Source: Jiangella rhizosphaerae (lineage in GTDB: Bacteria > Actinomycetota > Actinomycetes > Jiangellales > Jiangellaceae). From it: a stretch of 64,000 nt of DNA. Of the stretch, positions 28,273-36,961 are shown piece after piece (the first letter of the stretch is position 1; every line of letters begins with the position of its first letter). The DNA is taken from assembly GCF_003579925.1 (NCBI RefSeq), contig NZ_QUAL01000184.1, positions 1-64,000 of the forward strand, read 5' to 3'. The notes under the pieces are model-generated. The model had not been told where the DNA came from, searched no databases, and was given only the letters and a program-made list of their open reading frames with translations. The position numbers and the translations under genes are program-made.

Positions 28273-28330
28273 TGCCGCTCACTCTCGCGTGGTGGCCGGT
28301 TGCCCCGGCCAAGGTGTGCAGATGGGGCGA

Positions 28331-28359
28331 AACGTAACTCGTATGACGTCTGACGTCAA
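28331..28359 (-). promoter_or_regulatory. Promoter of the binding-protein operon
   Basis: On the minus strand TTGACG (28359-28354) and TACGTT (28336-28331) are spaced by 17 bases. The -35 box lies inside the palindromic operator, a classic repression layout. Confidence 0.6.
28344..28358. promoter_or_regulatory. FadR/GntR-type operator TGACGTC-T-GACGTCA
   Basis: Perfect 15-bp palindrome between the divergent binding-protein and regulator genes. A further half site TGACGTAT lies at 28365-28372 beside TATAGT, a possible -10 of the regulator gene. The core TGACG-N5-CGTCA recurs at 32681. Confidence 0.75.
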
Positions 28360-28423
28360 TCGAATGACGTATAGTGGACAACAGGAAGACGCGTCGTGAA
28401 CGCGTCGTGGCAACGGAGGGGAC

Positions 28424-29194
28424 ATGACCGCACCGCGGGGAACGACGGTGAGCGCCACAGCGCCTCCCGCCTGGGTGCAGCGGCCGGCCAACCTGGCCAA
28501 GGCCGTCACCGCGGAACTGGTGCAGCGCATCGTCCGCGGCGAGCATCCTCCCGGCTCGGCCCTTCCGCCGGAGCCCGCTCTCTGCGAGTCGTTCTCGGTG
28601 AGTCGAACCGTGGTACGCGAGGCCGTGAAGATCCTGCAGGAGAAGGGACTGGTCCAGATCCGGCAGGGATCGGGCACCATGGTGCTGCCGCCGTCGTCGT
28701 GGAACATGCTCGACGAGCTCGTCCTCGGCGCCACCATCGCCGAGGACGACAGCCTGGCCATCCTCGACGACCTCGTCGTCACCAGACGCCTGCTGGAGGC
28801 GGACATGGCCAACGTCGCCGCACGCCTGGCCACCGAGGATGTGATCGAGCAACTGGCGTCTCTCGTCGAGCGCATGGATCAGCTCGTCGACGACCACGTC
28901 GCCTACCACGAACACGACCGCGCCTTCCACGACACCGTCATGCGGACCTCCGGCAACCGCATCGCCCGTGGCGTGGTGCGTTCCCTCGAGAGCCAGGTCA
29001 GCAATACCGCCCGCTACATGGGGCAGACGGCACGAGAGTTGTGCGTGGCATCCAACCGCGGTCACCGACGCATCTACGAGCGCATCGCCGCCGGCGACCC
29101 CGACGGTGCGGCGGAGGCCATGTTCACCCACATCACTGAGGCGTGGGTCGTCCGCCGCAGCGGTCAAGGAGATCCCACGCGACTCGTCCGGTGA
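28424..29194 (+). CDS. FadR-subfamily GntR transcriptional regulator
   Basis: Regulator of 256 residues. A winged helix-turn-helix (residues 25-90, core CESFSVSRTVVREAVKILQEKGLV) is followed by the all-helical FCD ligand domain with potential metal-binding His residues (YHEHDRAFHD). ATG 28424 follows GGAGGGG. It diverges from the importer operon and converges with the GH95 gene. Operators at 28344 and 32681 suggest it controls both, linking oligosaccharide import with GH95 action. Confidence 0.92.
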   Translation: MTAPRGTTVSATAPPAWVQRPANLAKAVTAELVQRIVRGEHPPGSALPPEPALCESFSVSRTVVREAVKILQEKGLVQIRQGSGTMVLPPSSWNMLDELVLGATIAEDDSLAILDDLVVTRRLLEADMANVAARLATEDVIEQLASLVERMDQLVDDHVAYHEHDRAFHDTVMRTSGNRIARGVVRSLESQVSNTARYMGQTARELCVASNRGHRRIYERIAAGDPDGAAEAMFTHITEAWVVRRSGQGDPTRLVR

Positions 29195-29248
29195 CGCGAT
29201 CGGCGGTCGCTGCGGAACACCGCCGCGGCGGCTGCGCTCGCGCACGGT

Positions 29249-32200
29249 CTACCCGATCGCGATGGCGAAGATGTGCATCGCCGGCACGCCGCCGGCGACG
29301 CCGTCGCTGACCCGTGGGAGGTCCACCCGGACGACCTCCTTGTCCTCGAGCGAGGCGCTGGCGAAATAGATCGTCGCGGCCGTGTTCACCTGCTGGTTGC
29401 CGGGCCGGTTCTGATAGGGCGCCACGACGGCTGCGTCGCCTTCGGGCCGCGGCGCGCCGTACCAGTCGGGCACGCTCAGCGTGAAGGTCTGCCGTGTTCC
29501 GTCGGCGTAGACCACCGTCGCCGGTCCGGCGACCGCTCCGTAGGTACCGCTCGCCAGGAAGCCGATCGTGGACCCTCGGCCGGACATCGCCAGCGACTGT
29601 CCGGTGGCGACGGCGTTGTCGGGCGTGCCCGACGGCACGTCGGGCCAGGTGAAGTCGAGGCCACCATGGCTGACGACGCTGCCCGGCGTGACGCCGGCCT
29701 GGGCCAGCGCCTGCGCCGAGATCGATGCGCCGTTGCCGTCGAAGTTGCCGGTTCCGGTGTTGGTGTCGTCGGTGACGGCCACGTTGCTGAAGCTCTCCTC
29801 CAGCGTGATCGCGGTGCCGTCCCAGACCCGCACCTCGGCATCCGCCGTCGCCGTCCAGTCGGGGCCGCTCGCGACCCCCGTCAGCAGCGCCGCCTCGGTC
29901 TCGACGCCCTCGGGAACGGTGACGCGGAACTCGACGGTCTGCTCCGTGCCCGGTGGCAGCGGACGCAGATCGACCTGCTCGGGCTCGACCGTCCAGCCCT
30001 CGGGGACCTGGAGCGACACGGCCGCGCGCACGACCGGCAGCTCGACCGCGCGGAGCCGCACACTCACCGTGGCAGGCTGGGCCGGAGAGACCTCGACCGG
30101 CGCGGACACCGTGAGCTTCTGCACCGCGTAGGCGCGATACGTGTGACCGGCCTCGCCGATCAGCTCGATGAGGTCGGAGCCCACCTTCGACGTGCGCGCT
30201 CGTCCGCCGCGGGTGACATCGAGCACGGCGAACCGTCCGGCGAACAGCTTCCCGCGCACGGTGACGGTGCCGTCGCGGTCGGGGGTGATGCGGTACTCGT
30301 CGGCCTGCCCGTCGCTCCACGTTACGCCGACCGTGTGGCCGCCACGTCCTCGCAGGCCGGTCACGGTGCCGTCGGGCCAGGCCGGCGGCAGTGCCGGCAG
30401 CAGGTGCAGCTCTCCGGTGTGGCTCTGCAGCAGCATCTCCGCGATGCCACCGGTGGCGCCGAAGTTGCCGTCAATCTGGAACGGCGGGTGTAGATCGAAC
30501 ATGTTCGGCGCCAGCCTGGCCGGTGTCACCAGGTAGTTGATCAGGTCGTGCGCCCGCCTGCCCTCCTCCAGCCGGGCCCAGAAGTTGATCTTCCATGCCA
30601 GCGACCATCCGGTGCCGTCGTCGCCGCGGATCTCGAGCGTTCGCTTGGCGGCCTGGAAGAGCTCCGGCGTTCCGCGTTTGGTGATCTGGTTGCTGGGATG
30701 CAGGCCGTAGAGGTGAGAGACGTGGCGGTGCGTGCGCTCGGTCTCCACCCAGTCGTAGAGCCACTCCTGGATGTTTCCCCGCGAACCGATCGTCATGGGG
30801 GCCAGGCGCTCCTGGGTGGCCAGGACCTGAGCACGAAAGTCCTCGTCCAGCCCCAGGATCTCGCTCGCCCTCGCGCAGCCGGTGAACAGGTCGGTGAGGA
30901 TCTGGTTGTCCATCGTCGGGCCGGCCGCGACGCTGGCATTCGCGTGGTGGCTGAGCTCCGGGGAGTTGGACGGATTGGTGACGAGATAGCCGAGGTTCGG
31001 CTCCTCCACCAACGTGTCCAGGAAGAACTGCGCGGCGCCCTTCATCGCGGGGTAGTACCGGCGCAGGAAGTCCAGGTCACCGGTGAACAGGTAGTGGTCC
31101 CAGATCATCGTGGCCAGCCAGGCTCCGCCGGTCTGCCACATTCCCCAGAACGCCCCGTCGACGACGGAGGTCGCCCGCCAGCCGTCGGTGTTGTGGTGGG
31201 TGACCCAGCCGCCGGCGCCGTACTGCACCTCGGCGGTGCGCGCACCCGTGACGGTGAGGTCGTCGATCATCGAGAACACCGGCTCGAAGCATTCGGACAG
31301 GTTCGTGGTGTCCGCGGGCCAGTAGTTCATCGGCAGGTTGGCGTTGATCGTGTACTTGGAGTCCCATGACGGGAAGAGCTGGTCGTTCCAGATGCCCTGG
31401 AGGTTGGCCGGCTGGGTGCCCGGCCGCGACGAGGAGATCAGCAGGTACCGGCCGAACTGGAACAGCAGGGCGGAGAACTGCGGATCGTCCACGGCGCCGT
31501 GCTGGGCGATCCGGACGTCGGTCGGCTGATCGGCCGCCGGCGTGCGCCCGAGGTCCAGCGTGGTCCGATCGAACAGCTCCTGGTACTCCGCGACGTGCCG
31601 GCTGCGCAGCTCGTCGAACGAGCTACCGGCGGCCGCCTCGAGGTGACGTGCGGCGATGCCCTGGTAGTCACCGCTGACGTCGGAGTAGTTCACGTAGCTG
31701 CTTCCGATCGAGACGAACAGGAGCACGCTGTTCGCGCCCACCACCGTCAGCCGGCCGCCCGCGCTGCTGACGCTGCCACCGTCGGCGACAGCTCGCGCCA
31801 GCGCGAGGAACCGCACCTGGCCGGAGACGCCCTCCTGGTTGCTGGAGATGCCGTCCAGCGCGATCGTGGCGCCGTCCCGGCTGGCGACGGTGTTCCGTTG
31901 CGCACTGTCGAACGCCGCGGTGAACGAGATGGACCCGGGCGCATCGGCGGTCAGCCGCATGACGACGACCTGGTCCGGCGCGCTGACGAAGGTCTCGCGC
32001 CGATAGGTCACCCCGCCGACGACGAAGCTGGTCAGCGCGGTGGCGGTGGTCAGATCGAGCTGCCGGTGGTACTGGGTCGCGCCGCTCATGCCGGGGACGG
32101 TGAGGCGCAGATTGCCCGCGGTCTGATACGCCAGCTGACCCACCGGGTTGCCCAGCATGTTCTGGTTGATGAGGTTCTGCGCCTGCACCCACTGGTCGGC

Positions 32201-32542
32201 GAAGACCAGTCGCCGGACCTCGGGCAGGACCGCCAATGCCCGCGGGTTGGCCGCGTCGTGCGGCCCGCCGGCCCAGATGGTGTCCTCGTTGAGCTGCAGC
32301 CGCTCGGTCTCGGGATTGCCGAAGACCATGGCGCCGAGCCGGCCGTTGCCGAGCGGAAGCGCGCGCAGCCAGTCGTTCCCGGCCGGTTCGTCATACCAGA
32401 GTGCGAGGTCGTCGGCCGCCTGGACCTCGGGCGGCGGAGTGGACGAAGCCCGAGCGGCCGCCGTCCACTGCAGGGGAAGCAGCAAGGCCCCCACACCCGC
32501 GGCGCCGAACTTGATCGCTTGCCTTCTGGTCACGTCTGGCAT
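29249..32542 (-). CDS. GH95-family alpha-L-fucosidase/galactosidase, Tat-secreted
   Basis: Inverting exo-glycosidase of 1097 residues removing terminal alpha-L-fucose (or L-galactose). A Tat signal (TRRQAIKFGAAG) is followed by the GH95 N-terminal sandwich and (alpha/alpha)6 barrel to about residue 760. Signatures are NANLPMNYWPA (Asn400, Asn402), NPSNSPE (Glu529, probable acid) and GDDGTGWSLAWK (near 641). A NEW3-like module (about 800-890) and a C-terminal beta-sandwich follow, beyond the usual 750-800 residues. ATG 32542 follows GGAGG by six bases. The adjacent fucose pathway supports a fucosidase role. Confidence 0.9.
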   Translation of the reverse strand: MPDVTRRQAIKFGAAGVGALLLPLQWTAAARASSTPPPEVQAADDLALWYDEPAGNDWLRALPLGNGRLGAMVFGNPETERLQLNEDTIWAGGPHDAANPRALAVLPEVRRLVFADQWVQAQNLINQNMLGNPVGQLAYQTAGNLRLTVPGMSGATQYHRQLDLTTATALTSFVVGGVTYRRETFVSAPDQVVVMRLTADAPGSISFTAAFDSAQRNTVASRDGATIALDGISSNQEGVSGQVRFLALARAVADGGSVSSAGGRLTVVGANSVLLFVSIGSSYVNYSDVSGDYQGIAARHLEAAAGSSFDELRSRHVAEYQELFDRTTLDLGRTPAADQPTDVRIAQHGAVDDPQFSALLFQFGRYLLISSSRPGTQPANLQGIWNDQLFPSWDSKYTINANLPMNYWPADTTNLSECFEPVFSMIDDLTVTGARTAEVQYGAGGWVTHHNTDGWRATSVVDGAFWGMWQTGGAWLATMIWDHYLFTGDLDFLRRYYPAMKGAAQFFLDTLVEEPNLGYLVTNPSNSPELSHHANASVAAGPTMDNQILTDLFTGCARASEILGLDEDFRAQVLATQERLAPMTIGSRGNIQEWLYDWVETERTHRHVSHLYGLHPSNQITKRGTPELFQAAKRTLEIRGDDGTGWSLAWKINFWARLEEGRRAHDLINYLVTPARLAPNMFDLHPPFQIDGNFGATGGIAEMLLQSHTGELHLLPALPPAWPDGTVTGLRGRGGHTVGVTWSDGQADEYRITPDRDGTVTVRGKLFAGRFAVLDVTRGGRARTSKVGSDLIELIGEAGHTYRAYAVQKLTVSAPVEVSPAQPATVSVRLRAVELPVVRAAVSLQVPEGWTVEPEQVDLRPLPPGTEQTVEFRVTVPEGVETEAALLTGVASGPDWTATADAEVRVWDGTAITLEESFSNVAVTDDTNTGTGNFDGNGASISAQALAQAGVTPGSVVSHGGLDFTWPDVPSGTPDNAVATGQSLAMSGRGSTIGFLASGTYGAVAGPATVVYADGTRQTFTLSVPDWYGAPRPEGDAAVVAPYQNRPGNQQVNTAATIYFASASLEDKEVVRVDLPRVSDGVAGGVPAMHIFAIAIG

Positions 32543-32666
32543 CTCGGTCCTCCATTGGACGTCGTCAACGCGAGCGGCCTTCACCGCACCCACGTGAGCC
32601 CGGCCTCGTCGAAGCGGAAGGGTCCGACCGGGCGGACGGCGCGGCAGCTGAGCTAGGGTGTCGGCA

Positions 32667-32696
32667 AATCTACAAAGATGTGACGTATCGCGTCAA
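32667..32696 (-). promoter_or_regulatory. Promoter of the GH95 gene
   Basis: Minus-strand TTGACG (32696-32691) and TAGATT (32672-32667) with 18-base spacing. As at 28331, the -35 box is part of the operator. Confidence 0.55.
32681..32695. promoter_or_regulatory. FadR/GntR-type operator TGACG-TATCG-CGTCA
   Basis: Same spaced palindrome as at 28344-28358 (TGACG-N5-CGTCA) and in the same position relative to the -35 box. Predicted second target of the regulator at 28424. Confidence 0.65.
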
Positions 32697-32743
32697 CAGA
32701 CTGGATCAACCAGGACAATCAGCACTGTCGGACGAGTTCGGCG

Positions 32744-32759
32744 GGTTAAACATCTAATC
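32744..32759. promoter_or_regulatory. Motif shared with the fucose importer operon (inverted copy)
   Basis: Read on the minus strand it is ATTAGATGTTTAA, matching 10 of 13 bases of the motif ATCTGATGTTTAG at 40717-40729. Possible site for the FadR-type protein encoded at 34375. Confidence 0.4.
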
Positions 32760-32950
32760 TTCTGCCGGATCGCGCGGCCATGGCGCCGTCCGGGGTTCTG
32801 CGCACCCAGGCTCTTCGGGGACCCGCGCACGACGATGCCTCGCGCCTGCTCGTCGCCATCAGATTGCCCAGATACATAAGATGACTGCGGACGGACCTGC
32901 GCAGTCGAGCGTTGACGCTGCCGGAACGGCCTCCATATACTGCCCGAGTC

Positions 32951-32963
32951 ATCTGATCTTTGG
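32951..32963 (+). promoter_or_regulatory. Motif shared with the fucose importer operon
   Basis: ATCTGATCTTTGG matches 11 of 13 bases of the 40717-40729 motif and lies 22 bp before the fuconate dehydratase start, where a bound repressor would block transcription. Confidence 0.45.
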
Positions 32964-32985
32964 TCCGAATCTGGCGAGGGACCCT

Positions 32986-34359
32986 ATGCCGCAGATCACC
33001 GGCGTCACCGTCGAGGACGTCCGCTTCCCCACGTCGCTGACCGGCGACGGTTCGGACGCGATGAACAAGGACGGCGACTACTCGGCGGCGTATGTCGTGG
33101 TGCACACCGACGGCACCGACACCGCGGGCGCCCCACTCACCGGCCACGGCCTGACCTTCACGATCGGCCGGGGGAACGACATCGTCGTGGCCGCGGCGCT
33201 CCAGCAGGCGACCCGCCTCGTCGGCCGTGACGTCGACGAGATGGCCGCCGACATGGGCGGGGTGTATCGGTTCCTCACCTCGGACACCCAGCTGCGCTGG
33301 CTGGGGCCGGAGAAGGGCGTCGTGCACCTCTCGCTCGCGGCCGTCCTGAACGCGTCGTGGGATCTCGTGGCGCGCCGGTCGGGCAAGCCGCTGTGGCGTC
33401 TGCTGGTCGACATGTCCCCCGAGGAGCTCGTCGACGTCGCGGACCTGCGTTATCTCTCCGACGCTCTCACCCGCGACGACGCACTGCGGATCCTCCGTGC
33501 CAAGGAGGCGACGAAGGCCGCCCGCGTCGCCGAGCTCGCCCGCACTGGGTATCCCGCCTACACCACGTCGGCGGGCTGGCTCGGCTACGACGACGACAAG
33601 CTGCGCCGGCTCTGCCAGGAGGCCGTCGACGCCGGCTACGGGTACATCAAGCTCAAGGTCGGCGCGGATCTGGACGACGACATCCGCCGTTGCTCCATCG
33701 CCCGCGAGATCATCGGGTACGAGCGCAAACTGATGATCGACGCGAACCAGGTGTGGGACGTCGGCCAGGCCATCGACTGGGTCCGAGCGCTGGCGCGGTT
33801 CGAGCCACACTGGATCGAGGAACCGACCGGACCCGACGACATCCTGGGCCACGCGACCATTCGGCGCGCCGTCGCGCCCATCGGAGTCGCCACCGGGGAA
33901 CACTGTCACAACAGGGTCATGTTCAAGCAGCTGTTCCAGGCTGAGGCCATCGACTTCTGCCAGCTCGACACGGGCCGGCTGGCCAGCATCAACGAGATCG
34001 TCGCGGTCCTGCTGCTCGCAGCCAAGTTCGGGGTGCCGGTCTGCCCGCACGCCGGCGGCGTCGGTCTGTGCGAGATGGTCCAGCACGTCGCCGTGCTCGA
34101 CTACGTCGCCGTCTCCGGTGATCTGACGAACCGGGTCACGGAGTTCGTCGACCATCTGCACGAGCACTTCACCGACGCCTGCGTCGTGCGGGACAGCGGT
34201 TCGGGCACGGCCTACGTCCTTCCGGAGGCTCCCGGCTACTCGACGCGCATGCGACCGGAGTCGGTCGACGAGTACCGGTTCCCCGATGGGCGGTACTGGG
34301 CGGCAACGGCGACACCAGCGCTCACGGGCGGCCAAGCACCCACCGCCGTGGGCCTCTAG
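32986..34359 (+). CDS. fucD: L-fuconate dehydratase (enolase superfamily)
   Basis: Converts L-fuconate to 2-keto-3-deoxy-L-fuconate. The 457-residue protein carries the family-specific strings GSDAMNKDGDYSAAYVVV, GHGLTFTIGRGN, YTTSAGWLGY and CPHAGGVGLCEMV, which set it apart from other mandelate-racemase members. The catalytic lysine pair is in YIKLKVG, and metal ligands lie in MIDANQVW, WIEEPTG and ATGEHC. ATG 32986 follows GAGGG; the frame is open 105 bases further upstream without a ribosome site. It is followed 15 bases later by a FadR-type regulator and converges with the rest of the fucose pathway. Confidence 0.93.
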   Translation: MPQITGVTVEDVRFPTSLTGDGSDAMNKDGDYSAAYVVVHTDGTDTAGAPLTGHGLTFTIGRGNDIVVAAALQQATRLVGRDVDEMAADMGGVYRFLTSDTQLRWLGPEKGVVHLSLAAVLNASWDLVARRSGKPLWRLLVDMSPEELVDVADLRYLSDALTRDDALRILRAKEATKAARVAELARTGYPAYTTSAGWLGYDDDKLRRLCQEAVDAGYGYIKLKVGADLDDDIRRCSIAREIIGYERKLMIDANQVWDVGQAIDWVRALARFEPHWIEEPTGPDDILGHATIRRAVAPIGVATGEHCHNRVMFKQLFQAEAIDFCQLDTGRLASINEIVAVLLLAAKFGVPVCPHAGGVGLCEMVQHVAVLDYVAVSGDLTNRVTEFVDHLHEHFTDACVVRDSGSGTAYVLPEAPGYSTRMRPESVDEYRFPDGRYWAATATPALTGGQAPTAVGL

Positions 34360-34374
34360 GAACATACTCGTGTC

Positions 34375-35100
34375 ATGTCCCGCACCGAGGAAGTCGTCGA
34401 CGGCATCAAGCGCATGATCCTCGAGGGTGCGCTGCGCCCGGGCGACCGCCTGCCGATCGAGAAGGAACTCGCCGAGGTCCTGGGTGTCTCCCGTGGCCCG
34501 CTGCGTGAAGGCGTGTCGGCGCTGTCGATTCTGGGCATCCTCAACACGCGCCAGGGCGACGGTACGTACGTCACCAACCTCGACGTCACCCGTCTGCTCG
34601 CCCCCATGGGGTTCGTCATCGACATCCAGGGCGACCTCGCCGCCCAGCACACCCATGCGGTCCGTCGTCTGCTCGAATGCGAGGCCGCACGGCTCGCGGC
34701 GACCCGCATCACCGACGAGGCGCTCCGAGACGCAGGGGCCCTGCTCGACGAGGCCGCCCGCATCGTCGGAGACGAGCCGCAACACCACGAGCGCCTCATC
34801 GAGACCGACATCGCCTTCCACCGCATCATCGCGGCCCACAGCGACAATCCGGTCCTGGTCGGGCTGATCGAGGCGTTCGCCGGCCGCACCGTCCGTGGAC
34901 GACTCTGGCGAAGCCTGCACGAGGAGGGTGCGGACCGGCGCACCCATGAGGAGCACGTCGCGATACTGCGAGCACTCGAGGCACGCGATCCCGAGGCCGC
35001 GCGCATCCGGATGGCCAACCACCTGATCGGCGTCGAGGAGTCGCTGCGCGGCCGGCCGGAGGACGGCGACCCCTCCCCCGGCCCCGATGACGGCGCCTGA
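34375..35100 (+). CDS. FadR-subfamily GntR regulator of the fucose locus
   Basis: Regulator of 241 residues. An N-terminal winged helix (residues 1-70, core LAEVLGVSRGPLREGVSALSILGIL) is followed by an FCD domain (ETDIAFHRIIAAHSDNP). It is co-directional with L-fuconate dehydratase, 15 bases apart, and probably senses a fucose-pathway intermediate. Its stop is nine bases from the convergent fucose dehydrogenase stop. It belongs to the same family as, but is clearly distinct from, the regulators at 28424 and 45822. Confidence 0.92.
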   Translation: MSRTEEVVDGIKRMILEGALRPGDRLPIEKELAEVLGVSRGPLREGVSALSILGILNTRQGDGTYVTNLDVTRLLAPMGFVIDIQGDLAAQHTHAVRRLLECEAARLAATRITDEALRDAGALLDEAARIVGDEPQHHERLIETDIAFHRIIAAHSDNPVLVGLIEAFAGRTVRGRLWRSLHEEGADRRTHEEHVAILRALEARDPEAARIRMANHLIGVEESLRGRPEDGDPSPGPDDGA

Positions 35101-35108
35101 GCGCATCC

Positions 35109-36089
35109 TCAGCTCGCCGGCGCCAGCAGATCCGCCGTGCGCAAGCTGTCCCAGAGTTCCTCGGGCACCCGCACCCCGGCCCGGCGCAACGTCTCGTGCA
35201 CCTGACCGGCACTGCGCATTCCGACGACGGTCGACACGACCGCGGGATGCGCCCTGACGAAGGCCAGCGCCGCCTCCGGCAGGGTGACGCCGTAGTCCTC
35301 ACACACCTCGGCGATGGCGCGCACCCGCTCGATGAGCCGTGCAGGCGCCTGCCGATAGTCATACGTGGCGTCGGCCGGGGGGCGTTCGCTGGCGAGCAGC
35401 CCCGAGTTGTACACGCCCGCGATCACGACGCCGACTCCGCGGCCGGCCGCGGCGGGCAGGAGATCGGCGAGCGCGCCCTGCTCGAGCAGCGTGTAACGCC
35501 CCGCGCACATGACGATGTCGATGTCGGTCTCACGGACGAACCGTGCGAGCATCGCCGACTGGTTCATGCCGGCGCCGACCGCACCGACGACACCCTGGTC
35601 ACGCAGCTCGATCAGCGTCGGCACCGCGGTGGCGACGGCTTGCTCCCAGTGATCGTCGGGATCATGGAGGTAGACGACGTCGACGCGGTCCAGGCCGAGG
35701 CGCTCCAGGCTCGACTCCAGGGAGCGCAGGATGCCGTCACGGCTGAAATCCCACTCCCGCCGGTGATCGGCGGGCACGTCGAAGCCCTCGGTGTCGCGCA
35801 GGTGCGCGGTCTCCGGCGACGGCACCAGCAGCCGGCCCACCTTCGTCGACACGACGAACTGGCCGCGCGGACGGCCGCGCAGCGCAGCTCCGAGACGCCG
35901 CTCGGACAGACCCAGGCCGTAGTGCGGGGCGGTGTCGAAGTATCGGATGCCGGCGTCCCAGGCCGCATCGACCGCCGCCCCGAACTCGTCGTCGGACGTC
36001 GCGCGGAAGAGGTTCCCGCCCTGGGCGGCCCCGAAGCCCAGCTCGCTGAGCCCGAGATCGGCGCCTCGCGCCGGCCGGCCACGGTTCAT
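35109..36089 (-). CDS. L-fucose dehydrogenase-like aldo/keto reductase
   Basis: NAD(P)-dependent oxidation of L-fucose to L-fuconolactone is the likely reaction. The 326-residue protein has catalytic Asp and Tyr (YFDTAPHYGLGLSE), Lys (VSTKVGR) and His (YLHDPDDHW) of the D-threo-aldose/galactose dehydrogenase branch. ATG 36089 overlaps the lactonase stop (ATGA). Operon order (importer, SDR, lactonase, this gene) supports the role. Confidence 0.88.
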   Translation of the reverse strand: MNRGRPARGADLGLSELGFGAAQGGNLFRATSDDEFGAAVDAAWDAGIRYFDTAPHYGLGLSERRLGAALRGRPRGQFVVSTKVGRLLVPSPETAHLRDTEGFDVPADHRREWDFSRDGILRSLESSLERLGLDRVDVVYLHDPDDHWEQAVATAVPTLIELRDQGVVGAVGAGMNQSAMLARFVRETDIDIVMCAGRYTLLEQGALADLLPAAAGRGVGVVIAGVYNSGLLASERPPADATYDYRQAPARLIERVRAIAEVCEDYGVTLPEAALAFVRAHPAVVSTVVGMRSAGQVHETLRRAGVRVPEELWDSLRTADLLAPAS

Positions 36090-36961
36090 CGGTCATCCAG
36101 TCCGTAGATGCGGCGCGCGGTACGGTGCCAGATCATCGCCTGTGCGCCGGCATCGCACTCCTCGAGCAGCTCTGACAGCGTGGCGATCCACTCGCGGTAC
36201 GACGTCGCGAGCAGGCACACCGGCCAGTCGGAGCCGAACATGAGCCGCTCCGGCCCGAAGCACTCGAGCGCCGTACGCACCACGGGCCGGAGCGACGCGG
36301 GCGTCCATGTCGACCAGTCGGCCTCGGTCACCAGACCGGAGAGCTTGGCCGCGGTGTTGGGGAGCCGGGCGAGCGCGCCGAGATCACGCATCCACTCTCC
36401 GAGTTCGCCGCGGCGGAGCGCGGGTTTGCCGAGATGGTCCAGGACGAAGCGGACGTCGGGCAGGTCGCGGGCGAGGCGGACCGCTCCCGGCAGCTGGTGA
36501 TCGCGGACCAGCAGGTCGAACACCAGGCCGGCCGCCCCCACTGCCGTGATGCCTCGACGCACGTCGGCGCGGTCGAGGAAGCCGGGATCCGGCTCGTCCT
36601 GCACCAGGTGGCGGATACCGACCAGGCGGTCGCCGCCCGTGGCCTCGCACAAGCGCTCGAGACGGGCTGCGACATCCGCGGCGGTCAGGTCCACCCATCC
36701 GACGACGCCCGTCACGAGCTCGCTGCCGGCGGCGATCGTCAGCAGATCCCTCGTCTCCGCCTCGGACGCGACGGTCTGCACCACGACCGTTCGAGTGACG
36801 CCGACGGCTCCGGCCGCGGCGGCGAGGTCGTCGGCCTCGAAGTCGGCGTCGATCGCCGCCATCGTCACCGGGTCGATCCACGGCTGCTGGTGCCGTGCGC
36901 GCGTCCACAGATGGTGATGGGCATCGACGATGCCGAGCCGCGGCTGCGCTGTCGCGCCCAT
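36086..36961 (-). CDS. L-fuconolactonase-like amidohydrolase
   Basis: Hydrolyses the sugar lactone to L-fuconate. The 291-residue TIM barrel has metal motif DAHHHLW near residue 14, IRHLVQDEPD, a conserved histidine in LDHLGKP and GSDWPV near residue 241, all typical of COG3618 lactonases. ATG 36961 shares a base with the SDR stop (TGATG); an in-frame ATG 15 bases upstream lies inside that gene. Coupled to the fucose dehydrogenase downstream. Confidence 0.9.
   Translation of the reverse strand: MGATAQPRLGIVDAHHHLWTRARHQQPWIDPVTMAAIDADFEADDLAAAAGAVGVTRTVVVQTVASEAETRDLLTIAAGSELVTGVVGWVDLTAADVAARLERLCEATGGDRLVGIRHLVQDEPDPGFLDRADVRRGITAVGAAGLVFDLLVRDHQLPGAVRLARDLPDVRFVLDHLGKPALRRGELGEWMRDLGALARLPNTAAKLSGLVTEADWSTWTPASLRPVVRTALECFGPERLMFGSDWPVCLLATSYREWIATLSELLEECDAGAQAMIWHRTARRIYGLDDR

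Larger units (their letters stand above)
32543..32985. other. Divergent control region of GH95 and fuconate dehydratase
   Basis: This 443-bp gap holds the TGACG-N5-CGTCA operator with a promoter for GH95 and two sites of a motif shared with the fucose importer operon. Frames here lack ribosome sites; no gene is assigned. Confidence 0.6.
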
